From assembly GCF_900187995.1 (NCBI RefSeq), contig NZ_FZNZ01000013.1:40710-104709 (forward strand): a DNA stretch of 64,000 nucleotides. The letters are read 5' to 3'. Positions 1 through 8,829 of the stretch are shown here, piece after piece; the first letter of the stretch is position 1, and every line of letters begins with the position of its first letter. This stretch comes from Prevotella jejuni. Its GTDB lineage: Bacteria; Bacteroidota; Bacteroidia; Bacteroidales; Bacteroidaceae. The position numbers and the translations under genes are program-made. The notes below the pieces were generated by a model, which worked only from the letters and a program-made list of their open reading frames with translations, did no database searches and was not told the DNA's origin.

Positions 1-1
1 C

Positions 2-529
2 CCTAATGTGCCTAACTTCGAGTATATTATTAAGGGTCAAACATTGGTGCAGATATTTGATAAATACTTTGCTGATGACGTTGATGCACAAAAAGAGATT
101 GTTCGGTTATTGAATGAGTACGAACGTCACATGTCTTATAACTATATACTTGGTTTTGAGTCTTTTATTGATAAACTTAAAAGAAAAGGTATAAAGACAG
201 CGGTTGTGACAAGTTCTAACCTCGAGAAGATGCAGAATGTTTACAAACAGCACCCAGAATTTAAGGGATATTTTGATGAGATACTCACCTCAGAAGACTT
301 TGATGAGAGTAAACCATCACCTGATTGCTATCTCAAGGCAGCTGCTCGTTTTGGAGTGTCGCCTAAGGACTGTGTTGTTTTTGAGGATAGTTTCAACGGC
401 TTACGTTCTGGTATTGCCTCTGGAGCACGTGTGATAGGGCTTGCAACAACCAACTCTGTCGCTGAGATAGAACCCTTTACAAAGGAGGTAATTAGTAATT
501 ATGATGGTTTTACTTTGTCAGACCATTAA
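2..529 (+). CDS. HAD-superfamily hydrolase (beta-phosphoglucomutase-like), 5' end outside window
   Basis: The reading frame is open to the left edge, so the N-terminus, including the catalytic DxD nucleophile motif, lies outside the window. What remains shows HAD motif II (VVTSSN), the Lys of motif III (SKPSPDCYLKAA) and motif IV (VFEDSFNGLRSGIASG). That order and the helical cap remnant at the start fit the beta-phosphoglucomutase/phosphatase subfamily, which usually acts on small phosphorylated sugars or similar metabolites in the cytoplasm. The substrate cannot be told from sequence. The -33 element of the panB promoter lies inside its last codons. Confidence 0.85.
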   Translation, partial: PNVPNFEYIIKGQTLVQIFDKYFADDVDAQKEIVRLLNEYERHMSYNYILGFESFIDKLKRKGIKTAVVTSSNLEKMQNVYKQHPEFKGYFDEILTSEDFDESKPSPDCYLKAAARFGVSPKDCVVFEDSFNGLRSGIASGARVIGLATTNSVAEIEPFTKEVISNYDGFTLSDH

Positions 530-544
530 AAAGAGGTAACTTTG
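514..544 (+). promoter_or_regulatory. Bacteroidetes-type promoter for panB
   Basis: A TTTG at 514-517 is followed after exactly 19 bases by TAACTTTG at 537-544, matching the -33/-7 consensus of Bacteroidetes sigma factor (TTTG-N19-21-TAnnTTTG). The -33 element lies within the end of the upstream CDS. The predicted 5' UTR is about 85 bases. Confidence 0.7.
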
Positions 545-634
545 CATCCCAAAACAAAAAACAATGTTCGAGCGTATTGATGACGGTCGGCAAATTCAGA
601 CAAATAGTCTTGGAGTTTGAATGAAAGATAGATT

Positions 635-1453
635 ATGGGATATTTAACAACAGATAAGAAGAAAGTAACAGCAAAGACATTATTGGAAATGAAGGCTTCT
701 GGCGAAAAGATAACCCAGATGACTGCATACGATTTCACGACAGCAGGGATTATAGATGCTGCTGGTATTGATAGCATCCTTGTTGGTGACTCAGCCTCAA
801 ACGTGATGGCTGGTAATCAAGACACTACGCCTATAACCATTGATCAGATGATTTATCATGCACGTTCTGTTGTTCGTGCGTGTCAGCGCTGCCTTGTTGT
901 TTGTGATATGCCATTTGGTTCTTATCAAGTGAGCCGTGAAGATGGAATCCGTAATGCTATCCGTATTATCAAAGAGACAGGTGCTGGTGCGCTCAAGATG
1001 GAAGGGGGTAAGGAGATTGCTGACACTGTTAGAGGAATAGTAGCAGCAGGTATTCCTGTTATAGGCCACCTTGGCCTTACTCCTCAAAGCATCCATAAGT
1101 TTGGTGGTTATGGTCTTCGTGCAAAAGATGATGCTGAGGCTGAGAAGCTAATAGAAGATGCACTTGCCCTTGACGCAGCAGGTGTTAGTGCTATTACTCT
1201 TGAGAAGGTGCCTGCAGCTCTGGCTACTAAAGTGACCTCAATGGTCAAAGCTGCAACGATAGGTATAGGTGCTGGGTATGGTACCGATGGTCAGGTCCTT
1301 GTTTATGCAGATGCGCTTGGTATGACACAAGGTTTTAAGCCAAAGTTTCTCCGCCATTTTGCGAATGTGAACAAATGTATGACAGAGGGCGTACAAGAGT
1401 ATATTAAGTGTGTGAAAGAAGTAAGTTTCCCTTCAGAGTCAGAGTCTTATTAA
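635..1453 (+). CDS. panB: 3-methyl-2-oxobutanoate hydroxymethyltransferase
   Basis: Transfers a hydroxymethyl group from 5,10-methylenetetrahydrofolate to alpha-ketoisovalerate, giving ketopantoate, the first committed step of pantothenate/CoA synthesis in the cytoplasm. The 272-aa length is normal for PanB. Visible family motifs are MTAYDFTTA near residue 30, the metal-site segment ILVGDSASNVMAG, VVCDMPFGSY, ALKMEGG, VIGHLGLTPQS and GIGAGYGTDGQVLV. It has its own promoter and no other pantothenate gene nearby. The start follows an A-rich stretch, as usual in this phylum. Confidence 0.96.
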   Translation: MGYLTTDKKKVTAKTLLEMKASGEKITQMTAYDFTTAGIIDAAGIDSILVGDSASNVMAGNQDTTPITIDQMIYHARSVVRACQRCLVVCDMPFGSYQVSREDGIRNAIRIIKETGAGALKMEGGKEIADTVRGIVAAGIPVIGHLGLTPQSIHKFGGYGLRAKDDAEAEKLIEDALALDAAGVSAITLEKVPAALATKVTSMVKAATIGIGAGYGTDGQVLVYADALGMTQGFKPKFLRHFANVNKCMTEGVQEYIKCVKEVSFPSESESY

Positions 1454-1617
1454 AAACTGATTAAAGGGAAAATTTATGATTAAAGGTCATGATTTATTAA
1501 ATAGATAAGTCTGAATAAAAAGTTAAGTTAATACTGTTCTGTTTGCTTAACTCCATGTAAGCAAGCGTCACATATTTCATGTTATAACTTATAACGATAA
1601 ATTCTGGGTAATATAGT

Positions 1618-2793
1618 ATGGATACTCAAAACATACCCGTTCACGTTCGGTTGTGGAATAAGCACTTTTGGTTATTAGCAATGGCCAATCTCTTGTTAGT
1701 TATGTCTTCCTATATGCTGGTAGCTACCATACCTTTGCGTATGGAGGTTAGGGGATATTCAATATTACAGATAGCTTTGGTAATGGGAGTGTTCTTCATT
1801 GGAATCTACCTTTTCGGTAGCCTTTCCGGCTATCTTGTTCAACGCTATCGTCGCAAGAATGTGTTTAATCTTTCAATATTATTGCTCTTAGCCGTTACAG
1901 GTGTACTTTATTATCTGAGTAGTCTACCTTATAATTCCTTCGATTACATGCTACTCGTTGGTCTTCGTTTTATGCAAGGAGCCTTCTATGGACTCTCGCA
2001 ACTGGTGCTACTTAGTACGTTGATAATTGATACAGTAGAAGCTGTACACAGAACAGAGGCTAATCATGCAGCGACATGGTTTGGGCGTTTTGCCCTCTCT
2101 CTTGGTCCGCTGGCTGGAATCTACGTATATCAGTCGATGAACTTTGGTTCTGTACTCATCTTGTCATGTATTTGTCTACTTGTAGCCTTTGTCTTTGTCA
2201 ATCTAATCAGGTTCCCATTCCGTATGCCAAGTGAGGATTATTCCCGCTTTTCTTTCGACCGATTCCTATTAAAGGGGAGCCATTGGCTTTTTGTCAATGT
2301 AGTCCTTGTCACATCTGTAGTAGGAGTTCTTTTAAGCATTGAACATACTCCACGTTTTTACGGGATGATGATGTTGGGTTTTGTGATTGCTATTCTTGCA
2401 GAGCGTTTTGTGTTTGCTGATGCTGATCTCCGCAGTGAAGCAACGACAGGGATGATAGTTATTGGTATTGCTGTACTATTGATGATAACGCGCAGGCAGG
2501 AGAGTGTTAGTTATATTGTGCCTATTCTCGTTGGTTTGGGCGTAGGATTGATAGGAAGCCGATTCTTACTTTTCTTTATAAAGATGTCTGACCATTGTCA
2601 GCGCGGAACCAGTCAGAGTACTTTCCTACTCGCATGGGAAACAGGTATAGGTATAGGCTTGGTTTTTTCTTACGGTTTATTCCATCTTGAGCAACCGCTT
2701 GTCTTATGGGTTTGCCTTGGTATTTTAGCAGCCTCTTTGATACTCTATGATACATTCATCCATAGTTGGTATATAAAACATAAACATCGATAG
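1618..2793 (+). CDS. MFS transporter
   Basis: A 391-aa very hydrophobic protein with about twelve membrane segments and a polar central loop near residues 200-215, the layout of a 12-TM major facilitator. The loop between TM2 and TM3 carries a degenerate MFS motif A (GYLVQRYRRKN, near residue 75). No substrate-specific motif is recognisable; drug or metabolite export is possible but is inference. It stands alone, 164 bases after panB and before a gene-poor stretch of about 480 bases. Confidence 0.85.
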   Translation: MDTQNIPVHVRLWNKHFWLLAMANLLLVMSSYMLVATIPLRMEVRGYSILQIALVMGVFFIGIYLFGSLSGYLVQRYRRKNVFNLSILLLLAVTGVLYYLSSLPYNSFDYMLLVGLRFMQGAFYGLSQLVLLSTLIIDTVEAVHRTEANHAATWFGRFALSLGPLAGIYVYQSMNFGSVLILSCICLLVAFVFVNLIRFPFRMPSEDYSRFSFDRFLLKGSHWLFVNVVLVTSVVGVLLSIEHTPRFYGMMMLGFVIAILAERFVFADADLRSEATTGMIVIGIAVLLMITRRQESVSYIVPILVGLGVGLIGSRFLLFFIKMSDHCQRGTSQSTFLLAWETGIGIGLVFSYGLFHLEQPLVLWVCLGILAASLILYDTFIHSWYIKHKHR

Positions 2794-3228
2794 ATTTACT
2801 TGAAAGCTTTGTTATCATATCTTTGACTATTAGTATGTTATAAACATGTGTGGTAAGATACTTTTAGTAAATATATTAAGGAGATTGTTAATAGTATTAT
2901 AAGTAAGCATTTCTTAGCGTATAAGGAATGCTTACTTGCGAATATTACTATCTGAAGAAAGGTGAATACTTCGTTTTGAATAAACCTGTATCCTTTGTCC
3001 TTAGTAATAAAATGTATTTCTAATAACCATTGAATGTTACTTTATATTTCATCATAAAGTAAGGCGTCAGGCCCTCGTGCGATAAGTGGTGAACAATAAT
3101 ATGTCAATAGAAGGTGAACTCTGATGCAGGTTTTTGTCGTAAGGAAGACTATAATTTGACTAAAAAACTTAAATTGTAACATAAATATTTGTAGGATAAA
3201 ACTAAATTTCATTGTGTTGTAAAGCAAA
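2794..3228. other. Gene-poor intergenic region with one hairpin
   Basis: No convincing gene. The only clear structure is a 16-bp inverted repeat at 2901-2916 and 2922-2937 with one G-T mismatch and a 5-base loop. It has no T-tract after it, so it is only a weak terminator candidate for the MFS gene. The rest is AT-rich sequence leading to the ftsY promoter. Confidence 0.5.
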
Positions 3229-3260
3229 TTTGCTTTTTCGTCAACTTTTTATTATCTTTG
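3229..3260 (+). promoter_or_regulatory. Promoter for ftsY
   Basis: TTTG at 3229-3232, a 20-base spacer and TATCTTTG at 3253-3260 match the Bacteroidetes consensus. The start codon follows 19 bases after the -7 box, so the leader is very short. Confidence 0.75.
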
Positions 3261-3279
3261 CAACAAATTAGCTAATTAT

Positions 3280-4230
3280 ATGGGATTATTCGGTTTATTC
3301 GGTAAGAAAAAAAAAGAAACACTTGACAAAGGACTTGAGAAGACAAAGGAAAATGTGTTCTCAAAACTGGCACGTGCAGTGGCAGGAAAGTCAAAAGTAG
3401 ATGATGAAGTCTTAGATGACCTTGAAGAGATTCTTGTTACATCGGATGTAGGTGTGGACACAACTATCAAGATTATTCATCGTATTGAAGAGCGTGTTGC
3501 TCGCGATAAGTATGTTTCAACAAGCGAGCTGAACGGTATTCTCAAAAGCGAGATAACCGCATTGCTGACAGAAAACAATACAGGAGACAATGGCGAATGG
3601 ACACTACCAGAAGGGACACACCCATACGTAATACTTGTTGTAGGAGTAAATGGTGTTGGTAAGACCACAACGATAGGTAAGCTTGCTTGGCAATTTAAGC
3701 AGGCTGGGAAGAAAGTCTATCTTGGTGCAGCAGATACCTTCCGTGCTGCTGCTGTTGAACAGATTCAGATATGGGGTGACCGTGTAGGGGTGCCAGTGGT
3801 GAAGCAGCAGATGGGAGCAGACCCAGCAAGTGTGGCTTTTGACACATTACAAAGTGCGAAGGCAAATGGTGCTGACGTAGTTATTATTGATACAGCTGGT
3901 CGTTTGCATAATAAGATTGGCTTGATGAACGAGCTGAAGAAAATTAAAGATGTCATGAAGAAGGTTGTTCCTGAAGCTCCACATGAGGTACTTTTGGTAC
4001 TTGATGGTAGTACAGGTCAGAACGCTTTTGAGCAGGCTCGCCAGTTTGCTGCCGTGACACAGATTACCTCACTTGCTATCACAAAACTCGATGGGACAGC
4101 TAAGGGTGGAGTTGTGATAGGTATCAGTGACCAATTGAAGGTTCCTGTTAAATATATTGGTTTAGGTGAAGGTATGGAAGACTTGCAGCTCTTTGATAAG
4201 GTGCAGTTTGTTGATAGCCTATTTAAATAG
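3280..4230 (+). CDS. ftsY: Signal recognition particle receptor FtsY
   Basis: Membrane-associated SRP-type GTPase that docks ribosome-SRP complexes at the translocon. It has an N-terminal helical segment rich in Lys (residues 1-90, N domain) and the G domain with GVNGVGKTTT (G1, about residue 122), the insertion-box segment DTFRAAA, DTAGR (G3) and TKLDGTAKGG (G4 and closing loop). At 316 aa it lacks the long acidic A domain of the E. coli protein, which is normal for Bacteroidetes. Followed by a hairpin region and rimO on the same strand. Confidence 0.97.
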   Translation: MGLFGLFGKKKKETLDKGLEKTKENVFSKLARAVAGKSKVDDEVLDDLEEILVTSDVGVDTTIKIIHRIEERVARDKYVSTSELNGILKSEITALLTENNTGDNGEWTLPEGTHPYVILVVGVNGVGKTTTIGKLAWQFKQAGKKVYLGAADTFRAAAVEQIQIWGDRVGVPVVKQQMGADPASVAFDTLQSAKANGADVVIIDTAGRLHNKIGLMNELKKIKDVMKKVVPEAPHEVLLVLDGSTGQNAFEQARQFAAVTQITSLAITKLDGTAKGGVVIGISDQLKVPVKYIGLGEGMEDLQLFDKVQFVDSLFK

Positions 4231-4249
4231 GGTGTTAGGTGATAAATGT

Positions 4250-4297
4250 TAGGTGTTGATGAATTGATATTATATTCCTACAATTCATCAACACCTA
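4250..4297 (+). terminator. Perfect 17-bp inverted repeat between ftsY and rimO
   Basis: Arms at 4250-4266 and 4281-4297 are exact complements with a 14-base loop. No T-tract follows, so termination is uncertain. The arm contains AGGTGTTGATGAAT, the same word that recurs in the degenerate repeats at 39452-39600 and 42240-42350, so it may be a repeat-derived structure and not a gene-specific terminator. Confidence 0.5.
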
Positions 4298-4330
4298 CCC
4301 CGCGACACCCATCACCAAACCAAAGAACAA

Positions 4331-5632
4331 ATGAAGAAAAATCAGATAGATATAGTTACAATGGGATGCTCTAAGAATCTTGTAGATTCAGAGCTTATCA
4401 TGAAACAATTTGAAGCAAACGGCTACCATTGTACGCATGACTCAAAGCGTCCACAGGGTGAGATTGCTGTTATCAATACGTGCGGTTTCATCGAAGCCGC
4501 AAAGGAGGAGAGTATCAATACAATCCTTGAATTTATCAATAGAAAGAAGAATGGACAACTCAATAAACTTTATGTGATGGGTTGTCTCTCACAGCGTTAC
4601 AAAGATGAACTTGAAGCAGAATTACCAGAAGTAGATAAGTTCTATGGTAAGTTTAATTATAAACAACTGCTGACAGATCTTGGGAAAGCTGATGTGCCTG
4701 CATGTAATGGTGTGCGTCATCTAACAACACCACGTCATTATGCTTATGTTAAGATTGCTGAAGGTTGCGATCGGCATTGTGCTTATTGTGCTATTCCTTT
4801 GATAACGGGTCGGCATCGCTCACGTCCTGTAGAGGAAGTGTTGGAGGAAGTGAAAGGACTTGTAGCCGAAGGAGTAAAGGAATTTCAGATAATAGAACAG
4901 GAGTTAACTTACTATGGTGTTGACCTTGATGGTAAGCATCATATTACAGAGCTTATCTCTCGGATGGCTGATATAGAGGGAGTAGAGTGGATACGCTTAC
5001 ATTATGCTTATCCTAATCAATTCCCACTCGACCTGCTTGATGTGATTGCAGAGAAACCAAATGTCTGTAAATATTTAGATATAGCTTTTCAGCATATCTC
5101 TGATCACATGCTTGACCGTATGCATAGGCATGTTACTAAGCAAGAAACACTCGATTTAATAGCAGAAATACGGCGTCGAGTGCCAGGAATACATCTTCGT
5201 ACGACGCTACTTGTTGGTTTCCCTGGTGAGACAGATGAGGACTTTGAAGAATTAAAAGAATTTGTTACCGAAGCTCGCTTTGAGCGTATGGGAGCTTTTT
5301 CTTATTCGGAAGAAGAAGGTACCTATAGTGCAAATCATTATAAAGATGATGTCTCAGAGGATGTTAAGCAGGCTCGCCTTGATGAGCTAATGGCTATTCA
5401 ACAAGGTATTTCTGAAGAATTGGAAGAAGAAAAAGTTGGTAAGACCTTTAAGGTTATTATAGACCGTAAAGAAGGTGATTACTACATTGGACGAACAGAG
5501 TTCTGCTCGCCAGAAGTAGACCCAGAAGTCTTGATATCATCCAAAGGTAAATCTCTTCGAGTTGGTAAATTCTATAATGTACATATAACAAACTCCGATG
5601 AGTTCGACCTTTTTGGTGAGGTTGTTGAGTAA
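4331..5632 (+). CDS. rimO: Ribosomal protein S12 methylthiotransferase RimO
   Basis: Radical SAM methylthiotransferase that modifies a conserved Asp of ribosomal protein S12. The N-terminal MTTase domain carries its three cluster cysteines in MGCSKN, NTCGFI and MGCLSQ; the radical SAM motif CDRHCAYC (C-x3-C-x2-C, Cys 146/150/153) binds the second 4Fe-4S cluster. The C-terminal 65 residues form the TRAM domain. MGCSKNLVDSE at the start is typical of RimO and separates it from MiaB. Length 433 aa is normal. Confidence 0.96.
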   Translation: MKKNQIDIVTMGCSKNLVDSELIMKQFEANGYHCTHDSKRPQGEIAVINTCGFIEAAKEESINTILEFINRKKNGQLNKLYVMGCLSQRYKDELEAELPEVDKFYGKFNYKQLLTDLGKADVPACNGVRHLTTPRHYAYVKIAEGCDRHCAYCAIPLITGRHRSRPVEEVLEEVKGLVAEGVKEFQIIEQELTYYGVDLDGKHHITELISRMADIEGVEWIRLHYAYPNQFPLDLLDVIAEKPNVCKYLDIAFQHISDHMLDRMHRHVTKQETLDLIAEIRRRVPGIHLRTTLLVGFPGETDEDFEELKEFVTEARFERMGAFSYSEEEGTYSANHYKDDVSEDVKQARLDELMAIQQGISEELEEEKVGKTFKVIIDRKEGDYYIGRTEFCSPEVDPEVLISSKGKSLRVGKFYNVHITNSDEFDLFGEVVE

Positions 5633-5681
5633 AAAGGTAGTAGGCTAATAATTCTGAATTTGAATATAGGGAGAAAACAGG

Positions 5682-5975
5682 ATGAACAATAAAGAATTCA
5701 TTGCTACATTAGCAGCAAAGACTGGATACACACAGGATGAAAGTCAAAAGATGGCGAAAGCTATTGTTGATTTGATGGGTAAGTCCTTCGAATCAGGAGA
5801 GCCTGTTCCTGTGGTTGGTTTTGGTACGTTTGAAGTAAAGAAACGACTGGAGCGTGTGATGGTCAATCCTTCTACTGGTTTGCGTATGTTGGTTCCTCCT
5901 AAGTTGGTTCTTAATTTCAAACCTGCAGCAACAATAAAAGGACACGTAAGAAAGGGAGGTACGGAAAATGGCTAA
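5682..5975 (+). CDS. HU-family DNA-binding protein
   Basis: A 97-aa HU/IHF-type histone-like protein: helical dimerisation segment (residues 1-45), GFGTFEVKKR loop start near residue 47 and the DNA-intercalating arm with the NPSTG tip at about residue 63. It compacts and bends DNA as a dimer. The gene overlaps the next, also an HU-type gene, by 8 bases, so the two are probably co-translated and could form heterodimers (inference). Confidence 0.92.
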   Translation: MNNKEFIATLAAKTGYTQDESQKMAKAIVDLMGKSFESGEPVPVVGFGTFEVKKRLERVMVNPSTGLRMLVPPKLVLNFKPAATIKGHVRKGGTENG

Positions 5976-7437
5976 GACGACAATACAACTTATAGCTAAC
6001 GGATTGGCTAAGGATTTCAACCTATCTGCTGTAGAGGCGACTACTTTTGTTGAAGCCTTTTTCAATATAGTAAGTGAGGAACTGAAGAATGGTAATCAAG
6101 TTAAGATTAAAGGACTTGGTACCTTTAAGGTTCAATCCGTTAAACCTCGTGAGAGCGTAAACGTTAATACAGGTGAGCGTGTACTTATTGAAGGTCATGA
6201 TAAGATTACGTTCACTCCTGACGCTGTCATGAAAGAACTTGTCAACAAGCCATTCTCACAGTTTGAAACTGTTGTTATTAATGATGGTGTTAATACAGAA
6301 GAGTTAGAACGTGTTCCTGTTGAGGATAGTTCAGAAGAGGTAAAGTCTGAAGCAACAAATGAGACTTCAACTACTACTATTACAGATGTACAATCAGATA
6401 GTATTAGTGAGGAAAAAGACAGAGAGAAGGAGCTTGCTAAAGAGACGAACCAGCATGTAGAAAAAGAGTCTCTGCCAGTAGAGAAGGTTATTGAAGACAA
6501 CTTGAGCACAGTAAGTTATTCAAATGAAGCTGATGAAGAACCTTCTTTACTAAAAGACGAAAATCTCTCAACAGTAATCGAACAACCTTCGACACAAGAT
6601 GAAATCGAAGATGTGTTACAAGAAGAGACGGTTGATGCTGCTGTGAAATGGGCTGAGGAGGTTTCTAAAGTAGAACAAACTAATTCAAAGAAACCAGCTG
6701 AACAGAAAGAACCTCCTTTGAATGATAATCCGATAGTTGTAGAACAGTCACAGCAGGAGGTGCCTTCGAAGATTATTAATGAAGGAGTTGGAGAAGATTC
6801 AAAACAGTCAGAATCACCGAAAGTTAGCAATGAAGTTGTAGAAGACCCACAGAGAGAAGAACCTTCGCAGGACGAGAATGTAGCAGATGTTGCAAATCTT
6901 TCTAAGCAGGAAGAGCCTTCAAAGCTGTCAAATGAAGATGATGGTGATGAGGAAAGCTCTGCAAATGGTACATTAAAGAAGGTTGCCTTGATAGCTTTCC
7001 TTGTAATTGTATGTCTTGGTATTTTCCTTTGGACACGAATAGGTAATAAAGAAGTAAGGAAAACGTCGACTGATGTTGCGGAACAAACAAGTAAGAAAGA
7101 AGATAACCCTTCACTTGGAACAAAAACGGTTCCAGCAGATACAGTTAGTAAGACTAAAGCTAAGAAGGTATTAGAAAAGAAAGAAACATCTGATGCAGAG
7201 TCGTTTGCAGCACTAAACCATGACGCTCGTATCCGTTATGGGGCATATAACATTGTTGGTATAGACCGCATTGTTGTATTGAAGAAGGGTGAAACAATGG
7301 AGAAATATAGCCGCAAGACGCTTGGTGCAGATATGGTTGGCTATTTCCAAGTACTTAATGGTTGTAAGACAATGCAAGCTGGTGATACAATGAAAGTACC
7401 TAAGGTTGAATTAAGACCCGAGTATAGGAATAGGTAA
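5968..7437 (+). CDS. HU domain - acidic linker - transmembrane segment - LysM-like protein
   Basis: Residues 1-95 are a second HU/IHF-type domain (GLGTFKVQ, arm with NVNTGERV). Residues 100-335 are a long, low-complexity acidic linker rich in Glu, Ser and Pro with repeated QEEPSK-like words. Residues 339-357 are a single strongly hydrophobic membrane segment. Residues 425-480 resemble a LysM fold (VLKKGETMEKYSRKTLG, then a second half ending AGDTMKVP). The architecture suggests a protein binding DNA at one end and anchored in the inner membrane, with the tail possibly in the periplasm. Charges on the two sides of the membrane segment do not settle the topology. Confidence 0.85.
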   Translation: MAKTTIQLIANGLAKDFNLSAVEATTFVEAFFNIVSEELKNGNQVKIKGLGTFKVQSVKPRESVNVNTGERVLIEGHDKITFTPDAVMKELVNKPFSQFETVVINDGVNTEELERVPVEDSSEEVKSEATNETSTTTITDVQSDSISEEKDREKELAKETNQHVEKESLPVEKVIEDNLSTVSYSNEADEEPSLLKDENLSTVIEQPSTQDEIEDVLQEETVDAAVKWAEEVSKVEQTNSKKPAEQKEPPLNDNPIVVEQSQQEVPSKIINEGVGEDSKQSESPKVSNEVVEDPQREEPSQDENVADVANLSKQEEPSKLSNEDDGDEESSANGTLKKVALIAFLVIVCLGIFLWTRIGNKEVRKTSTDVAEQTSKKEDNPSLGTKTVPADTVSKTKAKKVLEKKETSDAESFAALNHDARIRYGAYNIVGIDRIVVLKKGETMEKYSRKTLGADMVGYFQVLNGCKTMQAGDTMKVPKVELRPEYRNR

Positions 7438-7492
7438 AGTTTCGTTGTTTTATATAAAATTATAACCACCTTGCGCAGGTGTGATTATGTAG

Positions 7493-7681
7493 AAAAGAGG
7501 GTGTGTCAAAATGCAAATTAATAACTTGACAACTTTCAATCTATAAGTAGGATTCTTCTAAAGGCAAAGAAAAGACCATTTCTTTACTCAAAATCGAGTA
7601 TAGAAATGGTCATTTTTTATTGGATTGTTTCAAACTGTAAGATTATCAAAATGATATTTGCATTTTGACACACCCTCTTTT
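7493..7681. mobile_element. 189-bp MITE with 26-bp perfect inverted repeats
   Basis: The first 26 bases (7493-7518) and last 26 bases (7656-7681) are exact reverse complements. The outer 20 bases also match the end of the IS1182-family element at 62648-62667, so the MITE is probably mobilised by that transposase family. It has no coding capacity. Inside, arms 7574-7589 and 7596-7611 form a 16-bp hairpin with one mismatch, followed by a T6 run on the plus strand and preceded by an A-rich run, so it could terminate transcription in both directions. No target duplication is evident. Confidence 0.88.
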
Positions 7682-7703
7682 TAATATAATTTAGACACTA
7701 TTC

Positions 7704-7735
7704 TTCGCTTCATCCGCATTTATGTTGTACTTTTG
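7704..7735 (+). promoter_or_regulatory. Probable promoter of the Bat operon
   Basis: TACTTTTG at 7728-7735 matches the -7 consensus; TTCG at 7704-7707 is a near match to the -33 element with a 20-base spacer. It begins only about 22 bases after the MITE. Confidence 0.6.
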
Positions 7736-7783
7736 CGACTAATAGAATAAGAATATAATAGTACAATAATAATTCGTAAGATA

Positions 7784-8779
7784 ATGGCAGAATCTATTGA
7801 TATTAGAGAGTTAAATGAGCGGATAGAAAGACAGAGTACATTTGTTACCAACTTGACGACGGGAATGAATCAAGTCATTGTTGGGCAAAAACATCTGATA
7901 GATTCATTATTAATATCACTGCTCAGTGATGGTCATATTCTCCTTGAAGGAGTACCAGGTTTAGCAAAGACGCTTGCAATTAAAACGTTATCACAGCTCA
8001 TAGATGCTCGTTATAGTCGAATTCAGTTTACTCCAGACCTTTTACCTGCAGATGTTATTGGTACGCAGATATACTCACAAAAGGATGAGGCTTTTCATGT
8101 AAAGAAGGGTCCTGTGTTTGCTAACTTTGTGCTTGCAGATGAGATCAATCGAGCTCCAGCGAAAGTTCAGAGTGCTTTGTTGGAAGCAATGCAAGAACAT
8201 CAAGTTACTATAGGTGAGACTACCTTTGAACTTCCTAATCCTTTCCTTGTTATGGCAACTCAGAACCCAATAGAGCAGGAGGGAACCTATATGCTGCCAG
8301 AGGCACAAGTAGACCGCTTTATGTTAAAGGTTGTTATAGACTATCCTACGATAGAAGAGGAGAAACTTGTTATACGTGAGAACCTTCAAGAGAGTATGCC
8401 TGTTGTGCATCCTGTCGTTAGTGCCAATGAGATTCTTGAGGCTCGTCGTGTAGTTAAGGATGTATATATTGATGAAAAGATAATGCAATATATTGCAGAT
8501 ATAGTATTCGCTACGCGTTATCCAGAACGTTATCAGTTACCAGAATTGAAGCAGATGATGACATTTGGAGGTAGTCCGCGTGCAAGTATTAATCTTGCAA
8601 AGGCAAGTCGGGCATACGCCTTTATTAAGCATCGTGGTTATGTTGTCCCTGAAGACGTGCGTGCTATGGCTCATGATGTGCTACGTCATAGAATAGGACT
8701 ATCATACGAGGCTGAGGCTGCTGACCTTACTACCGAGAAGATTATAAGTGAAATTATTAATAAAGTACAAGTGCCATAA
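7784..8779 (+). CDS. MoxR-family AAA+ ATPase (Bat operon)
   Basis: A 331-aa MoxR-type AAA+ ATPase. Walker A is GVPGLAKT (residues 56-63), Walker B is FVLADEIN, and sensor 1 is MATQNP; the GTYMLPEAQVDRF segment is characteristic of the family. MoxR ATPases act as chaperones that activate client complexes together with VWA proteins. This one opens the Bat operon and is followed by DUF58 and VWA genes in the order known from the Bacteroides fragilis aerotolerance locus. Confidence 0.95.
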   Translation: MAESIDIRELNERIERQSTFVTNLTTGMNQVIVGQKHLIDSLLISLLSDGHILLEGVPGLAKTLAIKTLSQLIDARYSRIQFTPDLLPADVIGTQIYSQKDEAFHVKKGPVFANFVLADEINRAPAKVQSALLEAMQEHQVTIGETTFELPNPFLVMATQNPIEQEGTYMLPEAQVDRFMLKVVIDYPTIEEEKLVIRENLQESMPVVHPVVSANEILEARRVVKDVYIDEKIMQYIADIVFATRYPERYQLPELKQMMTFGGSPRASINLAKASRAYAFIKHRGYVVPEDVRAMAHDVLRHRIGLSYEAEAADLTTEKIISEIINKVQVP

Positions 8780-8829
8780 TCTCTATATTAGGCTTTAGAA
8801 GTATTTAGAAAGCATTATCGTCATTTTTT

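Noticed and set aside
572..605. Resemblance of the panB leader (GGTCGGCAAATTC) to the 66-bp repeat
   Set aside because: The match is limited to about ten bases and lacks the AAGCTG core and the dyad.
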